NCBI GenBank assembly: GCA_973895155.1
Contig: OZ316893.1
Location: 22,630,001-22,694,000, forward strand
Direction of reading: 5' to 3'
From: Marsupella aquatica
Taxonomy: Eukaryota > Marchantiophyta
DNA: 64,000 nt
Positions 1 to 14,100 of the stretch are shown here, piece after piece. How positions within the stretch are numbered: position 1 is the first letter of the stretch; the number at the start of each line of letters is the position of its first letter. Made by a program: the position numbers and the translations under genes. Below the pieces are notes generated by a model. That model had not been told where the DNA came from. It was given only the letters and a program-made list of their open reading frames with translations, and did no database searches.

Positions 1-540
1 TCTCAATTTTTCCAACTCTCCTGAGTTTTGCTCCTCCTTGGCCAATGCTTCTCTCAACACTCCTACTTCCTCCGCTTCTTTGGCCTTGGTAGACAAGGCC
101 CCCTAGCTTCAAGTGAGAGATCTCATCGTGAGCCGCATGGAGAAGCTTAGCCTTCTCTTGTATGGCCTCCTCCTTGGCTTTGATCACCTCCTTCATAGAC
201 GTGGCACTCTGTTGCAATGTCTCCACCGTTGTGTTGGCTTGCTTGAGTGCATCCCTCAATGTGTGGCCTAGGTTGAGACCCTCGTGGACTCCTTCCCCAA
301 AATCCCATAATTTTGCCAAATACACCTAAGGAATATCGTAGACAAGGGGCTCATCCGGATTCCCCACAAGCGATTCAAGCCATTCCAATATGCTATCATC
401 ATCTTGGATCTCTTCCTCAATTTGACTATCTCCCGTTCTAGCTGACAACGCTGGCCTCTCCGTTAGTTTTCCCAAGATGGTAGTGGCAATGCTTCGGATA
501 TCGGTGGTAAGAGATGACCCAGCTTCTTCAGGTCCCGGGC
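1..540 (-). pseudogene. Decayed coiled-coil retroelement-like coding remnant
   Basis: Read on the minus strand, this stretch encodes an acidic segment followed by a charged heptad-like helix (for example TVETLQQSATSMKEVIKAKE). It has an in-frame TAG near 327 and a frame change near 100. The composition resembles the coiled-coil C-terminus of the gene at 40405-42985, so a related retroelement protein is possible, but no catalytic motif is visible. It continues beyond the left edge of the window. Function not recognised. Confidence 0.4.
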
Positions 541-643
541 CCTGGGACCTCAGTCTTAACTAATACATGGAGGACGTGCAAACGCTTGAAGGGTAGTTTT
601 TATTCATTTTGAACTAATAATTATAATTATTACCGGTAATAAG

Positions 644-940
644 CTCGGGGGTCTCACTATATGGGGACCTCCCCATCGACTGCGATGTTTTTAGGGCTCG
701 GACCCCCTAAAATGTAAGAATTTATTATTATTTTTTAACCCCTATAAATTTGGAATATTCTTGGAATATTCTAAAAATTGGATTAAAAAGGCCCTAATGT
801 TCTTATAAGTCTCAAAATTGAATTTCAAAGACCCTATTGTTCTTCTACAAAAATTCTTAAGTCTTCCTTTAGAACCAATAAAATGACCCTATCCTTCGTC
901 GCATGTGATATGCCATTTTTGTGGAAGTGAAACCCCCGAG
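644..940 (-). mobile_element. hAT-type MITE, copy A
   Basis: A 297-bp non-coding element with inverted termini CTCGGGGGTCTCAC and GTGAAACCCCCGAG. It is flanked by a perfect 8-bp target duplication GTAATAAG (636-643 and 941-948), the length typical of hAT transposition. The AT-rich interior matches copies B, C and D in this window. It encodes nothing, so a related autonomous element must have moved it. Confidence 0.9.
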
Positions 941-1023
941 GTAATAAGGGTACTTTTAATGGTAAAATGAAAATAATATGAGGTAAACACAAAAAGGGCC
1001 CAATCGCAGGGGGTCCACTTCTT

Positions 1024-1895
1024 TTATATAGAGTGAGGGCCCAGGGGTCCCGGGGCGACAATAAATCCTTTAGCTCTGGCCAACAAGAATGACCCCATCA
1101 AATGTAAAGCTCCGCCCGGTTTCAGACTCCTGGGATTAGCGGCCAATACCTTCGTCAATCCGTAGTACCACCATCCGTAAATATGAGCTGGATTCTTCTT
1201 GATGTCCATTGCAACTACAAAATGCTCTCCATTCACCACTCCGGATTGCCCAAATGTTACTAAGGACCCGTTGATGAACCTTGGCTAGAAATCCCTACAA
1301 GTGCACTGCATCCTTGACGACTGAGAGATGAATGGCAGTGGTGGAGGTGGGATTATTCACCCAACAGGCCACCATTGCCAACGTGAGATCCCCTACGATG
1401 TTCCGAGAGGTGAATGAGAGCTGTTGGTTCTCTAGAAACGTACAAGAGCTTAGCTAATTCAGCATGAGGCACCAACCGCTGAATGCATTCAAAATAGATC
1501 CCCTCCGTACGCAATTCTATCCCAGCCTCAAGGTCCCGACTCTTCCCCGGAGGAATCCTAATCTTCACTCTCATGAAATTTGTGAGTCCGGTGGCTTGAA
1601 ACATAGCCTTGCACAATCCTCCATCACCCTGGTAGAGGTCTTGGGGTAAATTTGATGGAAAACTTTCCTCATTAATAACTGGTGTGGTGCTTGCTGGTGG
1701 TTCAATGCTCATTGTTGCCCTGCTTCCTCCTCTCTCCTTCTCAATCAATGACGCAATGTAAGTCCGGTATGCCGCCTTGTATCTACGAACGCGAGCTGCA
1801 CTGAACTCCGGCTGATCAAGCATCCATACTCCCACAAAATTCCTTGATCGTAAAATCCCATCAAGCAAAATCCCGTCACCCGTATCTTGTAGCAA
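1024..1895 (-). pseudogene. Decayed unknown coding remnant, probably retroelement-derived
   Basis: Minus-strand open stretches at 1895-1353 (180 codons) and 1239-1024 (71 codons) lie in sequence and are separated by stops. The first contains a P/R-rich segment (RVKIRIPPGKSRD) and the second a W/Y-rich segment (HIYGWWYYGLTKVL). I do not recognise the family. Together with the coiled-coil remnant at 1-540, interrupted by MITE copy A, they may be one old minus-strand gag-like gene. Confidence 0.35.
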
Positions 1896-2149
1896 ATTTC
1901 AAATCCTGGCCCAAAACAGCCCCCGTAACTCGATTAAACACCATCAATCAAACCCCAGGAAAAACCCATCGCAAAGGGCTCAAGATCACGTCACAAAAGC
2001 GTCGGATGAGTTCAAGGTGACCGGGTAACCGCGAGGGGATCACCCAAGTGCTCACAAAAAAATGGAGGAAAAAAATGTGAAATGCTTTCGACAATGTAGT
2101 TTCGTATGCGCGGAGGGAGAGAAAAAAACCAAAAAACTACTTACTCCCG

Positions 2150-2640
2150 GCCGCCTCCTTCCTCGCGGCTTTCTACTCCTGGGAGTTTTTACTCCAGGCA
2201 CGCGGCCCTATGGAGGGCATGCGCTGCCTCGCGCTCACGCTCGCCCTCCTTGCTCCCGGCTCCCGAGAGCCTTTAATGCCCTCCTTCTGCCTTGCGGTAT
2301 CCTCCGGCTTGCGGCCCTATGCAGGGCTCGCTCGCCCTCGCCCCGGCTCTTGGGGGATTTAATTCCCCCCTTTACCCACCCCTCTACCTCACATCCGGGC
2401 GCCTCTCGGCTCGCACTCCGCCTTGCACCCCGCGCCCCTTCTTGCCGCGGCTGCCCTTATGGCCCGGCTTGCAGCCCGACCGCCACGCAGTTGCCTTCAC
2501 GGCTCAAGACCCTATTCAGGGCTCGCTCACCTTGCCTTGTCTCTCCCTGGCTTGCGGCCCTATGCAGGGCTTGTTCGCCTTGCCCCAGCTCGCCACGCGC
2601 CTCAGCTCTCGCCTTGCGCTTCTCCTCGGTTGCCTTACTC
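2150..2640. repeat. GC-rich low-complexity block with repeated GCCCTAT-GCAGGGC palindromes
   Basis: A C/G-rich block, strongly different from the AT-rich flanks, contains four versions of a near-palindrome of the form GGCCCTATGCAGGGC, near 2202, 2312, 2508 and 2551, each followed by a similar CTCGCTCGCC stretch. Long open frames exist on both strands here, but they are a by-product of the composition. It lies 5' of the minus-strand remnant at 1024-1895 and could be its promoter or LTR. That is inference. Confidence 0.5.
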
Positions 2641-2770
2641 AATTTTTTATTTTTTCCCTCCCCTAAACTGCTATTGGGGTCTCAAAAATGGCCAAAGAGT
2701 AATGGGGAGTCCCCCAAGGCTGGCCCTTCTATTTTTAAGGGCCTAACATATTTGCCTGCTAGGTCGCCGT

Positions 2771-4695
2771 AAATGTTAGAACTATTAGGGGATAAAAATA
2801 AATAAAGTCCTCTGTGGCATCACCAACTTATAATGATAGAATTAACTTGCAAAATTAAAAAAATGCTTATTTACAATGGCTATTAACAAGGCACACGACT
2901 CCGTAACCAATTATTTGTTTACAACCGTCACAGCCATGAGTAAACATCTAAATTTGATTGAGAAGTTATCAATTTGACAATCTAGAAATTCTTGTGTGAC
3001 AAGTTACCAATTCAAGCATTCTAGTACCGTTGCCACTTGTTGACCCGAAAGGATTCTTGGTTTGATAATTAGATCTCCATTCCAATTTCTAGTTAATGTA
3101 GAATGTCTATTCTAATTTGGCTTTGTTTTAAGCTCTGTTCCATTCTGAATCTTATAAAGCCAGGGTTCTGTTGATCTACTGGAGATCATCATTTTGCATC
3201 ATCTTCTATCATAAGCCAATTGAAAGGACATTCTTACTAGTCATTTTCCATACCTTTCTTTAATTGTTAGTTTTATTCATTGATTACCATCAATCCTCTA
3301 GAGAGAGAACTCCTTGGCAAGGTTATGCCCAATTAACATCATATTTGTTATTTTCAGTACCAATTCACTTTTCATTAACTCTTCAAGGGAATGAATTCAG
3401 GTCTTTAGATGTTAAAGTGCTATTTAACAATCTACCCACTCTACCATACAATGTGTAAGCAAAAACTGTCAAAAAACTCAATTCCTCCACATTCAACCTT
3501 CCGTTTGATAAACCATAGAGATCATCTCAACCAGATTGACCTCCACCATCTTTTGGGCATTGGTTTTTGTACGAGCACACACTAAGACCACCGAGAGACT
3601 CAAAACCATCGGTTATCGCCGTGCTGAAAATTGACTTCACTTCATATATCACACACACATTCCTTGGATGAACATGGGGATCTACAGATTAATTGATTTG
3701 AGAGTCATTGAGGCAAGTGAGAATCTGTACCTTATGTGCACTATTTTCAAGACTTGTGTACTTGTACTTTTCCTGGTCATTATGTAACATGTATTTTTAT
3801 TTAGGAAATGTTGTATTTTTCTCAATCATTCAATCCTATCAAATACTATGCAATAGTCATTTACATATCACTACAAGACAAAAAATGAAGCATGTTACTG
3901 GATGAACATGCTATAATCAGGCAGTCTAGAATCTCTAGCTAACAAATGTAAACCCTTTTTGGTTGGCTGTCTCACAAATTTTCAAAGTCTATCTGATTGC
4001 GTTTCACTATTTACTTAGATCTATTTACACTATAATTTCATTGACATCAAAGTTTCATGATCATAATCTACTCCTTCAGAGTGAAGCCATCCCAGTAAGT
4101 TCTTGGCTGACATTTTTTTGGGTTCATACTAGGTTCATTATATATCAGCTCCTTGAATGTAAACAGAGACGAGTCAGACCAAAACTTATCTTGCAAAAAT
4201 TAATCATTTCATGTTCATCTTTGCTCCTAAATAGATCGAGATGAGACAGACAAAAAACAAATTCTTATCATTTCACGTTCATTATTTTGTGAACTCATCT
4301 CTTTGCCCCACTAATTTGGTTAAGACATTGGATGTGACCCTTTAGCTTTTGTCAAATGCATATTCCAATTCTCTTTTATTCATCTTTTTTAGGTTTACAC
4401 TTGCTTTTCTTTTTCTGGTTAGGTGTATGTCCACTTTGGAACTCTTTTTCTTTCCTTTCTTTTTACTTTGTTTTTCCCTGAATTATACATTTTAGTGAGT
4501 TTTTCTTTGTGGATGAACTAACTTTCAGTTATCCCCTTAGAGGCATGGTCTAGACTGAGGTACTCTAAATAATAGCCCTTTAGCTAGAGTAGGTTTTGAT
4601 GGCGCTTATTAGTACTACGTTTTAGACTATCTTAGTACTATAAAAACGCCAACTGAAGTCTACTTTGAAGAGCCTAGAGTGAAGCCTCTAGACCG
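2771..4695. other. Gene-free AT-rich spacer
   Basis: Only short, unsupported frames are present. I see no RNA gene, no TIR-bounded element and no tandem array. It is probably degraded intergenic DNA. Confidence 0.5.
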
Positions 4696-4974
4696 CTCAG
4701 GGTCCACAAAAATGGCACATCACGTGCGACAAAGGATAAGGTTCTTTCATTGGTTCGAATGAAAGACTTAAGAATTTTTTCAGAAGAACAATAGTGTTTC
4801 TAAAATTCAATTTTGAGAATTATAAGAATATTAGGGTCTTTCTAACCAATTTCTTGGAATATTCCAACTTTATAGGGGTTGAAAAATAAATTTTCTTTTC
4901 TTACATTTTAGGGGGTCCCAGACCTAGAAACATCGCAGGTGATTGGGAGACATTCATATAGTGAGACCCCCGAG
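4696..4974 (+). mobile_element. hAT-type MITE, copy B
   Basis: The right terminus is GTGAGACCCCCGAG. The left terminus begins CTCAGGG and has lost a few bases compared with copy C. The flanking 8-mers CTAGACCG (4688-4695) and CTAGATCG (4975-4982) are a target duplication with one C-to-T change. The interior matches copy A in reverse complement. Confidence 0.85.
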
Positions 4975-5239
4975 CTAGATCGTAACTCACAATAAAGAGA
5001 AAACTGATGATAATGTTCATTAAGATCAAAATTTTAAATGAGGATGAAGAAAAGTGACATTGACTTTAAATAAAGACAAAACTGAAATGAGAATGCCCAA
5101 AAAAACAAGGATGGGGGAAAGACTAACCAAAATAGCATGTAAATTTTATTGTGCAAGATTTCTCTTTATATCTACTAGCCCGACTACCTGTTCATACGTG
5201 AATAGCAGGGAGGACAATAAAAATGTGGGTAAAAATGTC

Positions 5240-5470
5240 CCCAAAATATATTCCTTATTCATAGTCTTTGAAGGATAATGAAATGATAAAAAAAATTATC
5301 ATGCATGTCATCAATTTAATAATCATAATAAAACCATGACAAAAAGCATGCTGCATGCTTATAGTTTGACATATGTCATGGTGTGTTTTCCATCCACATG
5401 ATGAGCCATGGAGATACTCTCTAGAAGCTTCACTCAAGAAACCTAGGCCCCAACTCTAGCTTGTAGTTGG
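5240..5470. repeat. Diverged dispersed repeat, also present near 35540-35730
   Basis: The segment with CTTTGAA...AATGAAATGATA, then ATCATGCATGTCATC, and ending in AACCTAGGCCCCAACTCTAGC recurs in the same order near 35569-35725. It is non-coding and no clean ends were found. Confidence 0.5.
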
Positions 5471-5799
5471 CAGATTTATGTTCAAGGAACGGGGCTAGTG
5501 CTTGACTGAGTAAGCACGAGCATAGGAAATCCGGGTGCTACTGTGGGAAAGCACTGGTATTGGGCTAATTTGCTGGACTTCGTTCAATTATTGTGATGGA
5601 GCCTAAAAATGGCCCAGAACTTACTCTCGGAAACATCTTGGAAATATTGTACACCATATTTTGGTAAGTGGTCAGCCTACTGTGATTACAAACTTACCTT
5701 TGGTGGGGGCCAGATACAAGATCGAGGGCACTCTTACAATACCCCACATGCACGAGTCTGTTGCTCCATTTATACATGGCCCCCTGGCTCTAGTGCGGG

Positions 5800-5945
5800 C
5801 TCTAGTGTTGGTCACACAGAATAGCTTTGGCTTGAAGTCAATCCGAGCCCGTGTTGGTCACATTAGAGATAGCTTTGGCCTAAAGACAATAATCCCACCC
5901 CGTGTTGGTCACACAGAAATAGCTTCAGCCCAACCTATCATTCCC
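5800..5945. repeat. Short tandem repeat, about 45-50 bp, three units
   Basis: GTGTTGGTCACA followed by (C)AGAAATAGCTTTGGCC occurs three times in diverged form (near 5807, 5853 and 5906). Nothing else is recognised between 5470 and 6690. Confidence 0.6.
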
Positions 5946-6693
5946 GTCCCGAGTATTGGCCCCACCCTAGAGTCACACAGTTTATTTATTTACTTAAATT
6001 TTAGAGCAAAGGTGCAGTGCCATAAGCAAAGTTCTGATCAGATATCCATCTAAACGTTTTAACTCGGATCCCCGCTCGGATCCCAGACTGTTATTCGTGT
6101 GACTGTTCAACTTTTTGACTCTGAAGCCGTCACATTACTCAGATTCAATGCAAACTTTGAAATAGTATCTGTCTGAACAGAAAGTTTATGAGGGGGGTCC
6201 CATCCTAACCCTTAGTTGGGCAAGAAGATAGAAGCACACAGTCTAGAGTCTTTAATCTAGGAATAGGCCTCGGATTATAGAGTGCACATAGAACTATGTG
6301 AGAGCGCCATCCTTAAAAGGCCAAGAAAGACAAGTGTATTGTAACTTTTGACTCAGTGCCTTTTGCGTTTCCTGGCTCGGTTTTGAAATCTTCTCTTTAC
6401 AGTGGGCGCCAAGCTGGGTTCAGTCTCGAGCTCCGCCCGTGGTTTCATTCGTTCCATAACAATTCATTGCCGATGCGCGTTCACACGCAGTTCCGGGCCG
6501 GGGTTGATCACAACCCGTAGAAGAATTTATGGATCGTCCGTGTTGAATATTTCGATCACGTCACTATAACTTTTTGCCTTGAAAAATCATATTGAATTCC
6601 ATCCAAAAGACAATATACTAGTCAGTCACTAGAACTTGCTTTGAGTACTTTCAAGCATACGTGATCCCATTCATGCAAGTAGACTATACACTA

Positions 6694-6732
6694 GACTTCC
6701 TTTCCAGAGTAAAGACTTCCTTTCCAGAGTAA
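6694..6732. repeat. Perfect 19-bp direct duplication
   Basis: GACTTCCTTTCCAGAGTAA occurs at 6694-6712 and again at 6714-6732. It lies about 0.9 kb upstream of the peroxidase start codon. Confidence 0.8.
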
Positions 6733-6861
6733 GTCTACGAGAAAACCTCCATGACTATGAAAACTACGGTGATTGACCGTGACGACAGCCGGGCCCCCCG
6801 TCATCGAGCTTCTCCAGTCCCCTTCCCGGTCCCCTTCTGCCACACTTGCGCCACTCGGTTG

Positions 6862-7370
6862 GCGCCCACCTTCCGGTATGTCGGCGAGCATATACACACA
6901 CGGCAACGAATGCAGGAAAAACGTTTTGATTTCTGCACGGCCCGGCCAGAACCCATTCCGAACCTGAATCGCAGCCAATTCAACGTGCGGTGGGTCATTC
7001 CAGCTACAGTACAGCAGAGCATTCGTCGGACTTCACAACTTACCTGGACCTGGACCAAGTTTACAGATGATCGCCAAATCTAGGTACTTCATTCTGCTTT
7101 AGTTCTCTACACTGACAAATACATTCCGGTCGCGCCCACCTTCCGGTGTGTCGGCGAGCATACACACGGAAAACGAGAGCCAACGAAACGTATAAGTTCT
7201 GCACGTCCCGGCCCATTGCCAAATCCCAAATTCCAGCCAACCTGCGGTGGGTCATTCGCAAAATTTCGTCAGACTTCAAAACTCACCTGAAGCTGGACTA
7301 ATTTCACAGATGATCGTCAAATCTACGTACTTCGATCTAGTTCTCTAGACTCACACATGTGTTCCCGGTT
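6862..7370 (+). repeat. Tandemly duplicated block upstream of the peroxidase gene
   Basis: A block of about 270 bp beginning GCGCCCACCTTCCGG, containing GTCGGCGAGCATA, TGCGGTGGGTCATTC and CAGATGATCG, ends near AGTTCTCTA. It occurs twice in a row (about 6862-7129 and 7132-7370). The second copy ends about 265 bp before the peroxidase ATG, so the repeat lies where promoter elements or a 5' UTR would be. Whether it regulates the gene cannot be judged from sequence. Confidence 0.75.
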
Positions 7371-7633
7371 GAAAGTCATTGGGACTTCAGATCGAGTTGC
7401 GCACCTTAATTGGGAGCCGCGTTGTTGGGTCCATTCAAATTGCTGAATTGCTAATATAGTGTTGGGGACCGCGGAAAGGTTATACGAGAGTTCTGATAGT
7501 GCTTTTGCCTCGATACCGGGCTTGGAGGTAAATCTAAGCAAGAAGAAGGAGCTCAATCTAAGCAAGAAGCAGGTTGCTTGATTAAGGATAGTATTTCAAA
7601 AGCAGCGAATTAAGTGTTGGATCTTAATTTGCC

Positions 7634-10098
<2,465 letters not shown>

Positions 10099-11422
10099 CA
10101 CATATCGTACATGTCGATGGCCATGAAGGGAAATAGTGGCATAGATTGACACGTTATCCCTCAGCTAGTACTGACATACCACGCGGTAGTCCTTTTAACA
10201 CACACAGATAGTGTAAGTGTTTCATTGAAGATTTTGTTCATAATCTGAACGAGCCACCACTAATTCCTTCACAGGAGACTACAGGAAAATGGGGGGCTAC
10301 AAGTGTAATTAATTAACTGGGGAACGGGCTCATTTTGTTAGCTGCAGGATGATCAAAATATATCCATTTCGTATCCAAATGGTTCCAATACCCAGTAAAG
10401 TGCTTGTCATTGGCAAGGATTGTAAACAAATGGTATTACTGGAACAATGAGATCCCGCCATTCATTGTGGCATTGCGCAGTATTTTCTTTCTTTCTTTCT
10501 TTTCTTATCATAAGTGGACTTGGAAGAGAGAGCAGCTAAGAGAAAGAGGCTTGAAATGGAAACCATTAGTTACGCATGCACATGCACTCATATTAACGAT
10601 CTAATTAGAGCACTCGATTGTCCACCAAGAGAGATTTTCCAGGGGATACTTGATTCTGATGCTGCATTATCTACCAACCAGTTGCGAACTTTAAGCATAT
10701 ATTAGATATAATTATAAATGTTTGGCATGCTTCTCGTAACTTCTGCCGCCAATGAGATTGGTTAACATTTCCGTGCTAAAGCGCTCAGCAACGCGTAGGT
10801 GTTGACGCTGACCAATGTTTCGGACTATCCGGATTGGGACGACTGAGATCTGATTCGATACGCGGTTTGGCATGCAAGTTACTCAGCAGCGAGAGACCTT
10901 ATTTTACAATTTAACAATTCTGATAGTAGGCTTCCGGACGATCCTGATTGGGACTACTTGTAGACTCACGAGATTCTACTCGGATAAGTCATAGTACGCT
11001 TCCCTTTGCTCCAGATTCCATGGCCACGAGGAAAGCTTATTTGGCTTGGTTGACACACAATGTAAAGTCGAAGACAACAGGGGCTCATTTTCTCCGGGCC
11101 CTTAGTATATAATGGCAATCAAAAACTAACTAAAGGACATAACTTGAAAGTGTGGGTGCAGACCAAAAAAAAACAGGGATGGGGCAAAGGTGAATTGGAG
11201 ATAGAGAAGAATCATTTTTCTGCAAAGTTTTTTGAAAACACATACTTTTTACATAAAAGTGCCAAATAGAGTACAAAAGAATAAGCAAGAGAGGTCCCAA
11301 GGGGACAAAACCAAACGCAAAAGAAGTGAGCAAAAGGAAACCCCAAACAACCAAGAAAGAGGAACTAAAACTACCGCAAATGGACCGAGGTCCTCATCAT
11401 TCCTAGCAAATGTGGCAAAAAG
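10099..11422. other. Gene-free downstream spacer
   Basis: Contains the likely 3' UTR of the peroxidase and AT-rich DNA. No supported gene, RNA or element boundary was found. A sequence like CGGAC(T/G)ATCC(G/T)GATTGGGAC occurs twice (near 10822 and 10935), a minor direct repeat. Confidence 0.45.
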
Positions 11423-13413
11423 CTAATGGTCTACATCAAGTGTTGAAACTAAATTGGAAAGTGGGATTGGAATGTCCTCTAGGGGGGCTAGCCGCTGCGG
11501 AGTCACACTAGCACCCACTGTCAAAGATTGACGATAGATGGCCCGAGCTTGAGCACGCTGTAAGGTGACTGAAATGCGTTGGTGAAAGTGCATGGTCAAA
11601 ACAGATAGTGGGGGTCCAGTGGGACCCATCCGGCCGTGAACATCTCGAGCAACTTGGCGAAGAAGCCCATCGAACTGATGATGGAGACGCCCAAATATCT
11701 CAAGAGCAAGGGGCAGGAAGTTATCAGATGAAGCTCATGCAACATATTTGGCCTCCTTCGTTGTTGCTGCTCGTGATGCTGCTACCCCTGCCGTTGTTGC
11801 CGCTGTCCCAATGATGTCTTGGCGCAATGGGTTGGCCACCACTACATCTGCCAAAGTACGTTGACCCTCACGGACCATGGTAAGATCCACCCGTAACCGC
11901 TGTGATGGAGGACCAGGTAACTCGAGCACCACCTCCCGCCGTGCGTAGACCAAAGAGCCAGAAAGAACCTGAGCAGTGGCATCTCTCACAGCGTCGTGAA
12001 CAAAAATGGTTTCGCCGCCCAAACTACACCGAAGAAGATGGACACCTGTGGCATCACAAGGCTTCCCATAAGTGCAAGTAGGAGGTAAACCAACAAGAAG
12101 TGGGTGGGGCAAGCCCATACGAAGACGCATGGCTGTTGCAAACTCCATTGAAGACATCTGTAGGTGAGGAATGATTGGATTGGCTTGAAGCCAGCCTCCT
12201 GCGCCCTTCCCTTCGGAAGAAAGAATCCGAGCTCGGTCCGTGTCAGGTGCCTCAGTGAGGATGCTGGAGAGGGTGAAAGCGTGCATACACCCAGCAAGGT
12301 TTGCCTGGAGACGGACGGGGTCCAAGGATAAAAACTCCTGAAATGAAGGTAACGCAGCTCAAACAGGATCTGGTAATGATGACCGCACCGCGCGCAAATG
12401 AACCTGAAATGGGAGGGAACCCTCCCCTACCTCCATGAGAGATGAGAGTAAAAAAGGTCGATCCACAATAAGGAAACGATCTGCCAACAATGAGAAGGCG
12501 GTCGCCCACGCGTCCAAAAAGGCCAAAGGTGCAAGGCGCTCAGTGGAAGTAAGCCCAAAACCACCGTGAGAAATAGGAAGACTGAGCTGTTGATGAAGCC
12601 ACGGAGATGAGAGCAAAGTACCTGGCCCCAAAAGAGAGGCCAAAGTCTCACGAATGGAGACATCAAACGCTCGGAGGTGTAGATACAGATCCTCAGTAGG
12701 GGGATGTGTCCGAGCCAAATAGGACGCGCGAGGGTGGATGTATCTCAACAACAACCCAAATCCTGTCTGAGAATCTCCTAACTTAGGGAGCATAGGAGGG
12801 CTAAGGCAGCCTGTATAGCGTCAGCAATGAAAGATGAGCAAAAGGAGGCGGTACCAACTGGGGAGCCAAGGACCCGAAGACTGTCGGTTGGACGTAAGAA
12901 CCTAGGGAGAAGCACAAGATCAGAGGGTAACCCAGCTGGACTCCATGCACGACTCTTCACCAGCTGAACCCGTAAACCGAGGCCCAACAAATGGGTGAAA
13001 AGGGTGGCAAGGCCAGAAGTAACCGCAGCAGGTGGACCAATGATGTGGGTGTCATCGGAAAGGGAGGGAAAGATACACTGGGGGTGGGCCGTGGAGGTTT
13101 CCCGTAAAGCAGTAAAATAGGCAATGGCAAAAAGAGGCCCACCCAAAGGGTCACCCTGACGTGTACCTTCTGCAGAAGAAAGATTGGTATACACTCCTGT
13201 AGAGGTGTAATGACTATAGAAGAGGGGGGCCTCGAGTCCATGAAAACAACGGACAAAGGGGATAAGGGACTGGATGTCTGGATCCGTTGCCCTCAAAGCA
13301 CGAAAAATTGCTATCCGAGAAACTGTATTGAAAGCATTAGAGACATCAACCTGGAGGACAACCCAATCAGGGTGGAAGTCCAAGATAGTACGAATACCTT
13401 TTTTTGTTCCCAC
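11423..13413 (-). pseudogene. 5'-truncated LINE: reverse transcriptase with Cys/His and nuclease-like C-terminus
   Basis: Read on the minus strand. RT motif A is VVLQVDVSNAFNTV, motif B is GTRQGDPLGGPLF and motif C is LSDDTHI, with SDD in place of the usual ADD. After a frame change near 12785 the reading continues through a Cys/His cluster (CTYGKPC...GVHLLRC...HD) and then RLRVDLTMV...LADVVVANP. The last resembles the PD-(D/E)xK nuclease found at the C-terminus of restriction-like-endonuclease LINEs. In-frame TGA codons lie at 12359-12361 and 11735-11737. The 5' end stops inside the RT domain at about 13413, typical of incomplete target-primed reverse transcription. A dead copy; the exact LINE clade is uncertain. 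Confidence 0.8.
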
Positions 13414-13429
13414 CTTTATTTAAATTGAA

Positions 13430-14100
13430 GGAACAAGTAATCAGGCCAATACTTAATTGTTATATATCACAACTAGACAATGTTGTAATCGTCATTGATG
13501 AAGTGCGGTTGTTGCAGCTGTGTTGTCATATCTGGTTTTCATAGCGGCTCTGTCATAGATGGGGCAGCGTTGTGGTTGTTGAAGTCAATTGTTGTTTTAC
13601 TGGGTGTTTTGTTGTTGCTGTACTTGCACCTGGGTGGTCATTGGGGTTGTGTTGTTGCTGGGGTAATGTCTGGACAATTAGAGCAATGCCCATGCATTTC
13701 ACAATTCATTGAGCAAAGGTGACATTGTTGTGGAAATGTGGTCATTGCGGATCTGGAGTCTTTGCACTGAAATTAAACAGGCAGCATAAAATAGGGCATG
13801 GAATGAAATGGATAAGGCCAGGAGAGTTGGGGCAAGAGATCAGGCAAGAGCAGGAGCAAGGCTGATCAAAATGTAGGGGAAGGTTGGGTGAGTCCAGTAC
13901 AATTAGGACTCCCTTAAATTATCCCCTTTCCAATGTGTGCTTGTTTACTTGTAGGTTTGGAGCAAAATGACTCTCCAATTTGAAGTATCAAAAAGAACTC
14001 ACAGCCAATTTCCCCTAGCCTCCTAGATTTCTTGAGCTACCTCCTCCCCCTTGCAAGTCTTCCCCCTATTTTTGTCCTTGGTTTTTTTGTTTCTTGTAGT
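13430..14100. other. Gene-free spacer with a GTT/GTG-rich stretch
   Basis: 13495-13735 is rich in GTTGTTG-type runs on the plus strand. The open frames there reflect composition. Nothing else is recognised. Confidence 0.45.

Noticed and set aside
2062-2772. 236-codon open frame in the GC-rich block
   Set aside because: Composition-driven: open frames exist on both strands, residues are mostly Pro, Arg, Ala and Leu, and there is no domain.
6395-6425. Possible LTR end and primer site (TTACA followed by GTGGGCGCCAAGCTGGG)
   Set aside because: No matching LTR start, target duplication or internal region could be found. Left as unproven.
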